Shown: positions 15,612 to 24,009, numbered from the stretch's first letter. The stretch: DNA of 35,953 bases from Mycobacterium sp. 1245111.1 (GCF_001673405.1 NZ_LZLV01000129.1:1-35953); one strand, 5' to 3'. Program-made: numbers and translations. Notes: generated by a model not told the origin, from the letters alone.

Positions 15612-16481
15612 ATGTCCACGGTCGCGTTTTTGGGGCTTGGCCACATGGGCGCCCCGATGTCGAAAAACCTTGTCGACGCGGGCCATACCGTGCACGGCTA
15701 CGACCCGGTACCCGCGGCGGCCGACGCCGCGAAGGCCAACGGTGTCGAGGTGTTCGACAGCGGCGCGGCGGCCGTGGCAGGGGCCGACGTCGTGATCACG
15801 ATGCTGCCGAACGGCGATCTGGTCAAGCGCTGCTATGCCGAAATCCTTCCGGCGGTCGCCGAGGGAACGTTATTCATCGACAGCTCAACGATTTCCGTCG
15901 ACGACGCCCGTGAGGTCCACGCGCTCGCCGGTTCCCACGGCGTGGCCCAGCTCGATGCACCGGTCTCCGGTGGGGTCAAGGGGGCGATCGCCGGCACGCT
16001 CGCCTTCATGGTCGGCGGCGAACCAGACGCCGTGCGTCGCGCGGAACCGATCTTGGAACCGATGGCGGGCAAGATCATTCACTGCGGCAACGCCGGTGCG
16101 GGCCAAGCCGCCAAGGTCTGCAACAACATGGTGCTCGCCGTGCATCAGATCGCGATCGGGGAAGCGTTCGTGCTGGCCGAAAAGCTCGGGCTGTCGGCAC
16201 AATCGCTCTTCGACGTCATCACCGGCGCCACCGGAAACTGCTGGGCCGTGCACACGAACTGCCCTGTGCCCGGCCCGGTTCCGACCTCGCCGGCCAACAA
16301 CGACTTCAAGCCGGGGTTCGCCACCGCACTGATGAACAAAGATCTCGGGTTGGCGATGGATGCGGTCCACTCGACCGGCGCGAGCGCGCCGCTTGGCAGC
16401 CACGCCGCCGACATCTACGCGAAGTTCGCAACGGCCAACGCCGACAAGGATTTCAGCGCGATCATCGAAACGCTGCGCTAG
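15612..16481 (+). CDS. mmsB: 3-hydroxyisobutyrate dehydrogenase
   Basis: The 289-residue protein has an N-terminal Rossmann fold with GLGHMG (8-13), the family signature DAPVSGG, and GQAAKVCNN with the catalytic Lys168. It oxidises 3-hydroxyisobutyrate to methylmalonate semialdehyde with NAD+, feeding MmsA. The ATG at 15612 follows a GGAGGG ribosome binding site and opens directly into the dinucleotide-binding strand MSTVAFLGLG, so longer upstream frames that overlap fadE9 are rejected. It closes the mmsA-fadE9-mmsB operon. The convergent HAD-like gene ends two bases away, leaving no room for a conventional terminator. Confidence 0.94.
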   Translation: MSTVAFLGLGHMGAPMSKNLVDAGHTVHGYDPVPAAADAAKANGVEVFDSGAAAVAGADVVITMLPNGDLVKRCYAEILPAVAEGTLFIDSSTISVDDAREVHALAGSHGVAQLDAPVSGGVKGAIAGTLAFMVGGEPDAVRRAEPILEPMAGKIIHCGNAGAGQAAKVCNNMVLAVHQIAIGEAFVLAEKLGLSAQSLFDVITGATGNCWAVHTNCPVPGPVPTSPANNDFKPGFATALMNKDLGLAMDAVHSTGASAPLGSHAADIYAKFATANADKDFSAIIETLR

Positions 16482-16483
16482 GT

Positions 16484-16996
16484 TTACGCCGCGCGGCGGA
16501 TCTGCCAACGACGGTGCGCCTGCTGGCAACTGGCGGCCGACAACGGCTCGTCGATGACCACCGCGGGCAAACCCGCCGCGGTCGAGGCACGCAGGCCGGC
16601 GCCGGGACCGGTGACGGCCAGCGCCGCGCGGGACGTTATTCCCATCTCCCACAACGCCAGCCGGTACAACTCGCCTCCACCGGCGGGCCCCGCGTCTGCT
16701 CCGGAGAGGTCGTCGATGCTGACGATGGTTTCGACCAGCCCGTCGCCGAGTAGGTTGCGCACCAAAGTCGCCACTTCGGCCCGCGGTCGGGCACTCACCA
16801 CGCTCACCCAGATCCCGGCGACGAACAGGCTCATTACCGCGTCGATCAGATCGGTCCGTGCTTTGTCGTCGCCATCGATGCTCGCCAGCACCGAATCGGC
16901 ATCGAAGATCACCGCACGCAATTCTGCGGTTTCGGTCCGTGTTTCCCGGTCCCACCAGAACGTCCGCGTCGGACGAGTCTTCCCCTTGGCTCGCAC
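16484..16996 (-). CDS. HAD-like protein with degenerate catalytic motifs
   Basis: The 170-residue protein shows a HAD-like order: motif I as AVIFDADSVLA (residues ~28-38, DxD present), a motif II-like VVSARP, and a distal AVTGPGAGLRASTAAGLPAVVI. That last stretch aligns with the cap-proximal motif IV region (usually EDSxxGxxAAxAAGM) but lacks its acidic residues. It may be a phosphatase/phosphomutase relative with reduced or lost activity, or a divergent enzyme. The N-terminal ~25 residues are basic and of uncertain reality; no strong ribosome binding site is visible. It is divergent from the two-component system at 17080 and shares its 83-base upstream region, including the TCCCCC/GGGGGA palindrome. 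Confidence 0.7.
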   Translation of the reverse strand: MRAKGKTRPTRTFWWDRETRTETAELRAVIFDADSVLASIDGDDKARTDLIDAVMSLFVAGIWVSVVSARPRAEVATLVRNLLGDGLVETIVSIDDLSGADAGPAGGGELYRLALWEMGITSRAALAVTGPGAGLRASTAAGLPAVVIDEPLSAASCQQAHRRWQIRRAA

Positions 16997-17032
16997 GCCA
17001 GACAGGGTGCCCCGAATCGCCGCGGCCTAGCC

Positions 17033-17048
17033 TCCCCCATTAGGGGGA
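17033..17048. promoter_or_regulatory. Palindrome upstream of the NarL-type regulator
   Basis: TCCCCC-ATTA-GGGGGA is a perfect 6+4+6 inverted repeat centred 39 bases upstream of the response regulator start and 44 bases upstream of the divergent HAD-like gene. NarL-family regulators bind inverted heptamers with G/C-rich halves and AT-rich centres, so autoregulation is a reasonable inference. Confidence 0.5.
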
Positions 17049-17079
17049 TTCCCGTGGCGAACTTGCCTAGGGTGTTGCC

Positions 17080-17730
17080 ATGGCGGTGCGACTTGTCCTG
17101 GTCGATGACCACGAAATGGTCATCGAGGGGCTCAAGGCGATGCTGACCTCGTTCAAGGACCGGGTGCAGGTCGTCGGGCAAGCCGTCGGCGTCGAGCGCG
17201 CGATCGAGGTCGTCGACGAACTGCGGCCCGACGTCGTGTTGTGCGACGTACGCATGCAGGGCTCCAGCGGGTTGGACCTGTGCAAGATGCTGCGCGAGCG
17301 CCACTCGGAGCGCAAAGTCGTGATGCTGTCGGTCTACGACGACGAGCAGTATCTGTACCAGGCACTGCGGGTGGGGGCCAGCGGCTATCTGCTGAAAAGC
17401 ATCAGCAGCGACGACCTGGTGCGACAGCTGGAATTGGCGCATCAGGGCGATACCGTCATCGATCCGGGGATGGCCGCCCGCGCCGCCGACACCGCGGCCC
17501 GCATGCAGCGCGACGAATTCTGGCCGGGCGCCCGCCAAGGGCTGACGCAACGCGAGAGCGAGATCTTGTCCTGCATGGTCAACGGGCTGTCGAACCGTGG
17601 GATCGCCAAGAAACTGGTGATCGGCGAGGAGACGGTCAAGAGCCACCTGCGGGCGATCTACCGCAAGCTGGGCGTCAACGACCGCACCGGCGCGGTGGCA
17701 ACCGCGCTGCGCGAGGGCATCTACCAGTGA
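17080..17730 (+). CDS. NarL/LuxR-family response regulator
   Basis: The 216-residue protein has an N-terminal receiver domain with acidic Asp9-Asp10, phosphoacceptor Asp56 (VVLCDVRM) and Lys106 (GYLLKS). A C-terminal LuxR-type helix-turn-helix (about 150-212) includes LTQRESEILSCMVNGLSNRGIA and EETVKSHLRAIYRKLGV. It is a DNA-binding activator switched by the histidine kinase encoded immediately downstream, whose GTG start overlaps this gene's stop. A perfect palindrome lies upstream and may be its own binding site. The target genes are unknown; the divergent HAD-like gene is a candidate. Confidence 0.94.
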   Translation: MAVRLVLVDDHEMVIEGLKAMLTSFKDRVQVVGQAVGVERAIEVVDELRPDVVLCDVRMQGSSGLDLCKMLRERHSERKVVMLSVYDDEQYLYQALRVGASGYLLKSISSDDLVRQLELAHQGDTVIDPGMAARAADTAARMQRDEFWPGARQGLTQRESEILSCMVNGLSNRGIAKKLVIGEETVKSHLRAIYRKLGVNDRTGAVATALREGIYQ

Positions 17731-18947
17731 GCAGCGCACCCCGCGAGCACGGCGTGCACGATCTCGTCGACACCGACCGGGAATTGGCGTTGCTGCGCGA
17801 ACTCATCCAGGCCGCCTCCACCGGGCCGGGCGTGGAGCCGCTGGCCGCCGCCGCGGCACGGATGATCACCGCGGCCACCGGAACCGACGTGTGCTTCGTG
17901 CACGTCCTCGACGACAGCGACCGTTCGTTGACGCTCGCCGGCGCGACACCGCCGTTCGACGGGCAGGTGGGAAAGATCCGGCTGCCCTTGGGATCCGGCA
18001 TTTCCGGCTGGGTCGCGAAACATCGCGAGCCGGTGGTCATCACCGACGACAAGGAAGCCGACCCCCGCTATCTGCCAATCCAGTCGCTGCGGGGCCGCGA
18101 CTTCACGTCGATGGTGTCGATGCCGATGGAGACCGATCCCGGCGGTCTGGTCGGTGTGCTGAACGTGCACACGGTCGCCCGGCGCGAATTCACTGACGGC
18201 GACGTCGAATTGCTGCGCGTGATCGGCCGGCTGATCGCCGGGGCCATGCACCAGGCGCGGCTGCACCGGCAACTGGTGGCCAGGGAGCGTGCCCACGAGC
18301 TGTTCGTCGAGCAGGTGATCGAGGCGCAGGAGATCGAACGCCGCCGGGTCGCCGGCGATATTCACGACGGCATTTCGCAGCGACTGATCACGCTGTCCTA
18401 CCGCCTCGACGCGGCGGCGCGGGCGGTCGGTAGCGATCCCGCCGAGGCCTCCAGCCAACTCGCCGAGGCCCGCGAACTGGTCGGCTTGACGTTGGGTGAG
18501 GCCAGGGTGGCGATCAGCGGGCTGCGCCCGCCGGTGCTCGACGACCTGGGTCTGGCCGGCGGGCTGGCCAGCCTCGCCCGGTCGATCCCGCACCTGGACA
18601 TGGAACTCGATCTCGCCGACGTCCGACTGCCCGAGCACATCGAGATCGCGCTGTATCGGATCGCCCAAGAAGGCCTGCAGAACATCGTCAAACACGCGAA
18701 TGCTTCGGTGGCGCGGCTACGATTCGCGGTCGACGCCGACGACATCGCCCGACTCGAAATCGTGGACAACGGAATAGGTTTCGACACCTTCGAGCATCCA
18801 CTGGGTAGCGACGAGATGGGCGGTTACGGGGTGCTGTCGATGGCCGAACGGGCCGAGCTGGTCGGCGGCAGGCTGAACATTCGCTCGCGGCCGGGCTCGG
18901 GGACGGCGGTCACCGCGACGATCCCGGTGCCGTCGCTCATCGACTAG
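17727..18947 (+). CDS. Cytoplasmic GAF-domain sensor histidine kinase (NarL-type partner)
   Basis: The protein has 406 residues. A GAF domain covers about 25-175, with no transmembrane segment, so it senses an intracellular signal. A HisKA_3 dimerisation helix follows, with phosphoacceptor His213 in AGDIHDGISQR, then an HATPase domain (about 280-405) with QEGLQNIVKHA, DNGIGFD and GYGVLSMAERAELVGG. The GTG at 17727 overlaps the response regulator stop (GTGA), giving strict coupling. The GAF ligand (haem, nucleotide or small molecule) cannot be deduced. The overall layout resembles single-GAF relatives of DevS. The stop overlaps that of the convergent MarR gene by CTAG. Confidence 0.92.
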   Translation: MSSAPREHGVHDLVDTDRELALLRELIQAASTGPGVEPLAAAAARMITAATGTDVCFVHVLDDSDRSLTLAGATPPFDGQVGKIRLPLGSGISGWVAKHREPVVITDDKEADPRYLPIQSLRGRDFTSMVSMPMETDPGGLVGVLNVHTVARREFTDGDVELLRVIGRLIAGAMHQARLHRQLVARERAHELFVEQVIEAQEIERRRVAGDIHDGISQRLITLSYRLDAAARAVGSDPAEASSQLAEARELVGLTLGEARVAISGLRPPVLDDLGLAGGLASLARSIPHLDMELDLADVRLPEHIEIALYRIAQEGLQNIVKHANASVARLRFAVDADDIARLEIVDNGIGFDTFEHPLGSDEMGGYGVLSMAERAELVGGRLNIRSRPGSGTAVTATIPVPSLID

Positions 18948-19450
18948 AAGTCGCCGGCGTTGCGCCGCAGCGTCTCGATCGACGACGCCAGCGCCTGCGA
19001 CTCGCGCTCGGACATACCGATGTCGGAAAACACCTGCTCGTTGAGCGTGACGGTGGCATCCTCGACGGTCGAGCGGCCCAGCTCGGTGATCTGCACCAGC
19101 GTGGTTCGCCCGTCGGTCGGGTGCGGGACCCGTTGCACCAGCTTGTTGGCTTCCAGCCGGCGGATGGCATGGGTGACGCTGGTGACGTGCACCTGCAGCC
19201 GGTCAGACGCCTTGGTGATCGGCAAGGACCCGCTGCGGCTGAACGCCAGCAGACGCAATAGCTCGAACCGCGAGAAGCTCAAATCGTAAGGCCGCAACGC
19301 ATTTTCGACACGGGCAAGCAGAATCTGGTGGGCCCGCATCACCGACGTGACCGCGACCATGCCTTCGGCGACGTTCCCCCAGCCGGCGCGTTCCCAGTTC
19401 GTGCGCGCGACGGCGATCGGATCGCGGTTGTCGGGACGAGATGGGGCCAC
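18944..19450 (-). CDS. MarR family transcriptional regulator (Rv0737-like)
   Basis: The 168-residue protein has a conserved N-terminal region (DPIAVARTNWERAGWG) and a MarR winged helix-turn-helix (SLPITKASDRLQVHVTSVTHAIRRLEANKLV, wing in PTDGRTTLVQ). It resembles the MarR protein next to rslA in M. tuberculosis (Rv0737) as I recall it. Here the six-gene cluster separates it from rslA, suggesting that the cluster was inserted between them. It begins 35 bases downstream of the aminotransferase gene on the same strand and could be transcribed as the last gene of that operon. Its ligand and targets are unknown. Confidence 0.88.
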   Translation of the reverse strand: MAPSRPDNRDPIAVARTNWERAGWGNVAEGMVAVTSVMRAHQILLARVENALRPYDLSFSRFELLRLLAFSRSGSLPITKASDRLQVHVTSVTHAIRRLEANKLVQRVPHPTDGRTTLVQITELGRSTVEDATVTLNEQVFSDIGMSERESQALASSIETLRRNAGDF

Positions 19451-19485
19451 GCCCCTTCATACCAGGAAGAGCGCCTCACACAGCC

Positions 19486-20529
19486 CTAAGCCAGCGACTT
19501 TTCCACCGCGGACAGCACCGCCAGCGTCGACGCTGGCTCGCCGACGGAAATCCGTGCGCCGCCATCGTCGTAGCAGCGCACCCGCACTCCGGATTGCGCG
19601 AACACCTCCCGCCAGGGCCGTCGCGCCATCGGCAGGTAGACGAAGTTGGCGTGCGAATCCATGCTGTAGACACCCATCGCCATCAGTCGCAGCCGCAAAT
19701 TGTTGCGCTCGGACGTGATGCGGCGAATTCGGTGCGCAAGCTGGGCTTCGGCGTCGTACGAGGCAGCCACCGCAGCCACGGCGACGTTGCTCATGCCGAA
19801 CGGCAACTGCATGGCCGATACCGTCGCGGCCAACTCGGGCGCGGCAAAGCCGTACCCGATCCGCAGCCCGGCGAGCCCGTAGGCCTTGGAGAATGTCCGT
19901 AGCACAACGACATTGGGGAATCGACGAACCAGCTCTGGTCCGTCGACCCGGTACCGGGCGGCGACGAACTCGATGTACGCCTCGTCGAGCAGCACAACGG
20001 TGTCGGCAGGTATCTGCTTCAAGAACCACTCGAGAGCAGAGACCGCCTCCAATGTGCCGGTCGGGTTGTGCGGACGGCACAGCACGACCACCTTCGCGTC
20101 GGCCGCCACTTCGGCCATCGCCGCCAAATCCTGATACCCGTACCGATCCAGCGGAACGGTGATCGGTCGCAGCCGGGCCATCTTCGCGAAGATCGGGTAG
20201 CCGTCGAAAGTCGGCGTGCTCATCACGATCCGGTCGCCGGGCCGAGCGACGGCGTGCAGAATCTGCATCGCCACCCCGGACGCTCCCGGCCCGACCACAA
20301 CCTGCTCGTCCCGGACACCGATCCGGTCGGCGATCATGCGGGGCAGTTGGCCGGGCAGGAATTCCGGATACCGATTGGCGCCGTCAAGGCAATGCGTCAA
20401 CGCCGAGCGCACCGCGGGCAACGGCGGAAACGGACTTTCGTTGAGTGACAGCGCGTGTGGATCAACCGCTTGCGGAAGCGAGGCAATGACCTCGGCGGCC
20501 ACCGAGGTGCCGAACGCGGGCTCAGCCAT
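19486..20529 (-). CDS. PLP-dependent aminotransferase, HisC-like (class I/II)
   Basis: The 347-residue protein has fold-type I aminotransferase features: SLNESPFPP near the N-terminus, the cofactor loop GPGASGVAMQ, CRPHNPTGT, DEAYIEF, and the PLP-binding Lys in RTFSKAYGLAGLRIGYG, followed by the C-terminal Arg in ARISVG. It resembles histidinol-phosphate and aromatic aminotransferases. A duplicate of hisC inside a biosynthetic operon suggests transamination of an aromatic amino acid, keto acid or pathway intermediate rather than histidine synthesis. The start codon overlaps the KAS-III-like stop (TGATG), so the enzymes are made together. Confidence 0.9.
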   Translation of the reverse strand: MAEPAFGTSVAAEVIASLPQAVDPHALSLNESPFPPLPAVRSALTHCLDGANRYPEFLPGQLPRMIADRIGVRDEQVVVGPGASGVAMQILHAVARPGDRIVMSTPTFDGYPIFAKMARLRPITVPLDRYGYQDLAAMAEVAADAKVVVLCRPHNPTGTLEAVSALEWFLKQIPADTVVLLDEAYIEFVAARYRVDGPELVRRFPNVVVLRTFSKAYGLAGLRIGYGFAAPELAATVSAMQLPFGMSNVAVAAVAASYDAEAQLAHRIRRITSERNNLRLRLMAMGVYSMDSHANFVYLPMARRPWREVFAQSGVRVRCYDDGGARISVGEPASTLAVLSAVEKSLA

Positions 20530-21551
20530 CAGTTGCGACCGCCCCAGCGCACTGCCGCGGCGCCCGCGAAGTCACCCGCGTGCGCGAACGCCGCCATCAT
20601 GATCACGTCGCCGGCCTCCAGGGCCCCCTCGGTGATCGCTCGATCCAGGTTTACCGGTATGCCGGCCCCGAACAGGTTGCCGCATTGGTCGTATGTGTCC
20701 AGGTGCCGCGACTCGGGAACCTCCAACGCCTCCCGCCAGTTGCGCAGGAACACCCGGTTGGGCTGGTTGGTGACAAGCAGATCAATGTCTTTGCTGTCCA
20801 AGCCAATTCGGTCACACACCGCAAGTGCCACCTCGGGAACCTGACGATTGCCCCGGGCCAGCACCTTGGCGATCTTGCTTTCGGTGAATCCGATGCGGCC
20901 CTCACCCGGCCCCGGTTGCCACCATTTCCGCTCGGGTTCGATGACCAGTGTCATGTCGCCGGCGTACTCACCGTACGTGCGACATTCGACATCGAGAATC
21001 GGTGACTGATCCGACAGCGCCACCAGCCCAACCGCGGCACCGTCACCGGGAACCGCCGCCTGCGCCTTGCGGCGCACACCGGGCTGGTCGAATACCTGGC
21101 CGGCCGCGTTCTGCGCGATGGCGATCAGCGCCGTCTGGCCCTCGCCGGATGAGATCAGTCGACGGGCGACGTTGAGTGCCAGCACAAATGCCGCACACCC
21201 GCCGTTGTGCAGATCCAGCACCCACGACGGTCGCATGCCCAGTCGGTGGGCGATCGCCCCTCCGCCGCCGTAGAACGGCACGTCGGGCATCTGGGCGTGG
21301 GTGATCAGGATGTCGACGTTTTCGATGACGTCGCGGCCATGCCGGTCGATCAGTCCCTGTGCGGCCCGCTCCACCATGTCGGTCGCGCTCTCGTCGGGAC
21401 CGACGTGATGGCGGAAACTCGGACTGCGGAACATGACGTTGTCGCGCAACTCATCCGAGTCGGCGAACTGTGCGTAGTAGTCCGCGCCGATCGGCTCGCC
21501 GGGCAAATAGCTGGCGACGTCGATCAGGCTGACGCCGGGTGCGGTGCTCAT
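20529..21551 (-). CDS. KAS-III-like (FabH superfamily) condensing enzyme with altered catalytic triad
   Basis: The protein has 340 residues. The thiolase-fold landmarks are LHNGGCAAF with the nucleophile Cys119, NQPNR at 262-266, and CGNLFGAGIP with Asn292. In E. coli FabH the triad is Cys112, His244 and Asn274. The 30-residue spacing of the last two is kept here, but the His position is Asn262 (NQPN instead of HQAN). The enzyme may therefore transfer acyl groups without standard decarboxylative condensation, or use an unusual mechanism. The ATG at 21551 overlaps the SRPBCC stop (ATGA) and has GGAG upstream; an ATG at 21560 is an alternative. No acyl carrier protein gene is nearby. Confidence 0.88.
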   Translation of the reverse strand: MSTAPGVSLIDVASYLPGEPIGADYYAQFADSDELRDNVMFRSPSFRHHVGPDESATDMVERAAQGLIDRHGRDVIENVDILITHAQMPDVPFYGGGGAIAHRLGMRPSWVLDLHNGGCAAFVLALNVARRLISSGEGQTALIAIAQNAAGQVFDQPGVRRKAQAAVPGDGAAVGLVALSDQSPILDVECRTYGEYAGDMTLVIEPERKWWQPGPGEGRIGFTESKIAKVLARGNRQVPEVALAVCDRIGLDSKDIDLLVTNQPNRVFLRNWREALEVPESRHLDTYDQCGNLFGAGIPVNLDRAITEGALEAGDVIMMAAFAHAGDFAGAAAVRWGGRN

Positions 21552-22213
21552 TTCATCCACTCCGGGGTGATCGGCAGGCCGTGCCGGTGGCGGTACTCGG
21601 CGATGCTCTTCAGGTTGTTCAACTCCAGCGCGTGGCCGGGGCCGAACAGGTCCCAGAAGTCGCCGACCCAGCCGCTGCGCCCCTTCGGTGCGGCCTCCGG
21701 ATAGGGGTTGCTGTCATAGAACGGATGCCGGCAATTCGTCCACAGCACAACGGAACCCGGCTTGTCCAGCACCACCCGCGCGTCCAGGACACGCATCAGA
21801 TAGATCATCCACAGGTGCCGGCCTTGATCCCACGCGCAGTGGTAGTCGACCGTGCGGGCCTGGGAGTTGGCGACGGTGCGGGTGTAGATCGTGGTGTCCG
21901 GCAGCAACTTGTCGTAGGCCTCCCACAGTCCGGGCTCCTCGGTCGGAGTGAAGCCGCGCAGCGTGTACGTCCATTCCTCCAGGCTGCGGGTGTCCGACAG
22001 GTATTCGAACAGCTCATCAGGCGGGCAGTCCACGTAATCGTTGACTGTGCAGTACTTTCCGAACACCTCGTTGTGCGGATACACCGATCGCATCTGCGTG
22101 AAGAAGGTCGCGGCGGTGTCTTCCAGCGGCGTGGTTTCGATTCGAACCACGCCATCGATCGGTTGGGTGGTGCCGGTGTGGGTGACGATATCGTCAAGCG
22201 CTGGCAGCGACAT
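21548..22213 (-). CDS. SRPBCC/START-like (polyketide cyclase-type) protein
   Basis: From the ATG at 22213 (AGGAGG eight bases upstream) the protein has 221 residues. The pattern DYVDCPPDELFEYLSDTRSLEEWTY followed by alternating beta strands and a long C-terminal helical segment is that of the helix-grip (SRPBCC) fold, used by aromatase/cyclases and lipid-binding proteins. The last third (WVGDFWDLFGPGHALELNNLK) forms the closing helix. It probably binds or cyclises a hydrophobic intermediate made by the neighbouring enzymes. Its start lies 20 bases inside the TPP-enzyme gene, and its stop overlaps the KAS-III-like start, so it is the second gene of a tightly coupled operon. Confidence 0.82.
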   Translation of the reverse strand: MSLPALDDIVTHTGTTQPIDGVVRIETTPLEDTAATFFTQMRSVYPHNEVFGKYCTVNDYVDCPPDELFEYLSDTRSLEEWTYTLRGFTPTEEPGLWEAYDKLLPDTTIYTRTVANSQARTVDYHCAWDQGRHLWMIYLMRVLDARVVLDKPGSVVLWTNCRHPFYDSNPYPEAAPKGRSGWVGDFWDLFGPGHALELNNLKSIAEYRHRHGLPITPEWMK

Positions 22214-23933
22214 GGGCGTGATCCTCCTGTGTAACTGAGACATGTTGGTGGGTAGTGTGATTGGTTACTGTCACACCGAGAAACGGTGCGAAGGGTGGGA
22301 TTTCGTCGGCGGCGCATTCCACGCTGACCACCGACGGGCCGTCGATATCGAGCGAGGCACGCACCGCGGCGGCCAATCCCGCCGCATCGCTGACGTCAGT
22401 CGATGTCAGCTTGGGGAACATCGCGGCCAGGCCGGCCCCGAGATAACTGGGCGAGAATCGGTTGTAGCTGTATAAATCGTTGTAGTACAACTGCTCTCGG
22501 GTCACGCACATTGCATGCGCGTTGTTGTTGAGCAACACGAACGTCACCGGAAGCTGGTAGTGCACCGCGGTGTGCACTTCCATGCCGTGCATGTAGAACG
22601 CACCGTCGCCGGCGATCACCACGACTCGTTGGCCTGAGCCTTGGGCTTTCCTGCGGGCGAAGGCCATTCCGATACCCGCTCCGAAGCTATAGCCCATGCC
22701 GCCCATGCCGAGGGCGACCGCGAAGCGGCCCCGACGACGCACGGGAAGATAATGAACCGCTGCCGCACCGGTGTTTCCAGCATCGACGACGATGTCGACG
22801 CCCGCCGGTAGTGCTCGATCGAGTTCGGCCATCGCGTCGCGGTAGCGCACTCCCGGACCGTCGAAATCCGGCGGCGTCAGCTCGGTGTGCGGAACGACGT
22901 CCGGTACCCGGAGCCCGGCGGGCCGGCCCGCGCCTACCAGCGCATCGGTCAACATCCGCAGCGACAGTCGCAGATCGTCGGTGTGGACATGGGTGCAGGC
23001 GAGGTACGGCGGCGCCGAGCCGATCAGCATCGTCGGCACCGCCGCCAGCGCGTCGTCGAGGCCGGCGCGCGCGGTCACCGAGAGGCGGGTGCCCACCACC
23101 AGGCAGAGCCCGCTGTCGGCGACAGCCTTGGCAACCCCCGGATGGCCCATGACACCGGTGACGCCCAGCGCGGACGACGACCCGAAACCAGGTGTTCCCG
23201 CGACGTCCTTCGCGTCGGGCACACACGCCACCCGGGCGCGCAGCACACCGCGAAGTTCCGCGAGCTCGGCGCGTGCATCGTCCCGGGCCACCTGCTCGCC
23301 GGCGATGATCGTGACGGGCCCAGTGGCCTTGCGCAGCGCACGCACGATCGGATGCGGGTCACCAATCGAACGATGCCGGCCGACGTCTAGCGGACAGCCG
23401 GGGCTGATCACGGTCTGCTGAATGTCTTTGGGCAGCAGCAATACTGCCGGTCCCCCCGTGTGCGCCGCGGCGATGGCAGCCGGCAACGCCGACACGATGT
23501 CCGCGGCGTTGTCCACACGCTTGCAGAACACCGACACCTGTGCGAACAGCGCCTCGGCGTTCAGCGACCCGTTACGTCCACTCGTGTCCTGGAAGCTGCC
23601 CCGCCCGTCCATGCCGGTCGCCGGCTGGCCAACGAGAGCCAGCACCGGTATCCGGCTCGCGAACGATTCACCAAGAGCCGGAACAAGATTCAGCGCTCCC
23701 CCGCCGGATGTCGCGGCGACCACTCCGAGGCCCGCGCCGCTGCGGCTGTAACCGTCAGCCATCGTCGCGGCGGAGAACTCGTGCTTGGCCAGCACGGCCG
23801 TGATGTCCGGCCGGAAATATGCGGCGTCGTAGAGGTCCTCGATGTTGGCACCGTCGACACCGAAGATGTACTCCACCCCGGCACTCGCGAGGTGCCCGAC
23901 GATGTGGTCGACAACCCGGTACTTTCTCGACAT
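22194..23933 (-). CDS. Thiamine-diphosphate-dependent enzyme (acetolactate synthase-like)
   Basis: The 579-residue protein has the three-domain ThDP layout: an N-terminal pyrimidine-binding domain with activating Glu52 in AKHEFSAATMADGY, a central domain, and a C-terminal domain with GDGAFYMHG starting near residue 445 and ending in NNN, the ThDP-Mg site. Family members decarboxylate 2-keto acids and make C-C bonds (acyloins, acetolactate) or aldehydes; the substrate here is unknown. The ATG at 23933 has no ribosome binding site but lies just downstream of a SigL-type -10 element (23945-23939), so a leaderless mRNA is likely. An upstream ATG at 24029 would precede the promoter and is rejected. 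It is the first gene of the four-gene operon. Confidence 0.92.
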   Translation of the reverse strand: MSRKYRVVDHIVGHLASAGVEYIFGVDGANIEDLYDAAYFRPDITAVLAKHEFSAATMADGYSRSGAGLGVVAATSGGGALNLVPALGESFASRIPVLALVGQPATGMDGRGSFQDTSGRNGSLNAEALFAQVSVFCKRVDNAADIVSALPAAIAAAHTGGPAVLLLPKDIQQTVISPGCPLDVGRHRSIGDPHPIVRALRKATGPVTIIAGEQVARDDARAELAELRGVLRARVACVPDAKDVAGTPGFGSSSALGVTGVMGHPGVAKAVADSGLCLVVGTRLSVTARAGLDDALAAVPTMLIGSAPPYLACTHVHTDDLRLSLRMLTDALVGAGRPAGLRVPDVVPHTELTPPDFDGPGVRYRDAMAELDRALPAGVDIVVDAGNTGAAAVHYLPVRRRGRFAVALGMGGMGYSFGAGIGMAFARRKAQGSGQRVVVIAGDGAFYMHGMEVHTAVHYQLPVTFVLLNNNAHAMCVTREQLYYNDLYSYNRFSPSYLGAGLAAMFPKLTSTDVSDAAGLAAAVRASLDIDGPSVVSVECAADEIPPFAPFLGVTVTNHTTHQHVSVTQEDHAHVAASA

Positions 23934-23938
23934 ATCAG

Positions 23939-23967
23939 GGACACGATGTACACCCAATTTCGGTTCA
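23939..23967 (-). promoter_or_regulatory. SigL-type promoter of the TPP-enzyme operon
   Basis: On the minus strand TGAACC (23967-23962) and CGTGTCC (23945-23939) are separated by 16 bases. This matches the SigL consensus I recall (TGAACC...CGTgtta) and the elements before sigL and its paralogue in spacing and sequence. The start codon at 23933 is only six bases beyond the -10 element, predicting a leaderless or nearly leaderless transcript. Confidence 0.8.
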
Positions 23968-23980
23968 ACACCGTTGCCGG

Positions 23981-24009
23981 TGAACCAGGTGGCGCCGGGA
24001 AACGTGTTA
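23981..24009 (+). promoter_or_regulatory. SigL-type promoter of the monooxygenase operon
   Basis: On the plus strand TGAACC (23981-23986) and CGTGTTA (24003-24009) are separated by 16 bases, a full match to the SigL consensus as I recall it. It lies beside the oppositely oriented SigL-type promoter of the TPP operon, 13 bases apart. The GTG at 24016 lies six bases beyond the -10 element, so this message too should begin at or near its start codon. Confidence 0.82.
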
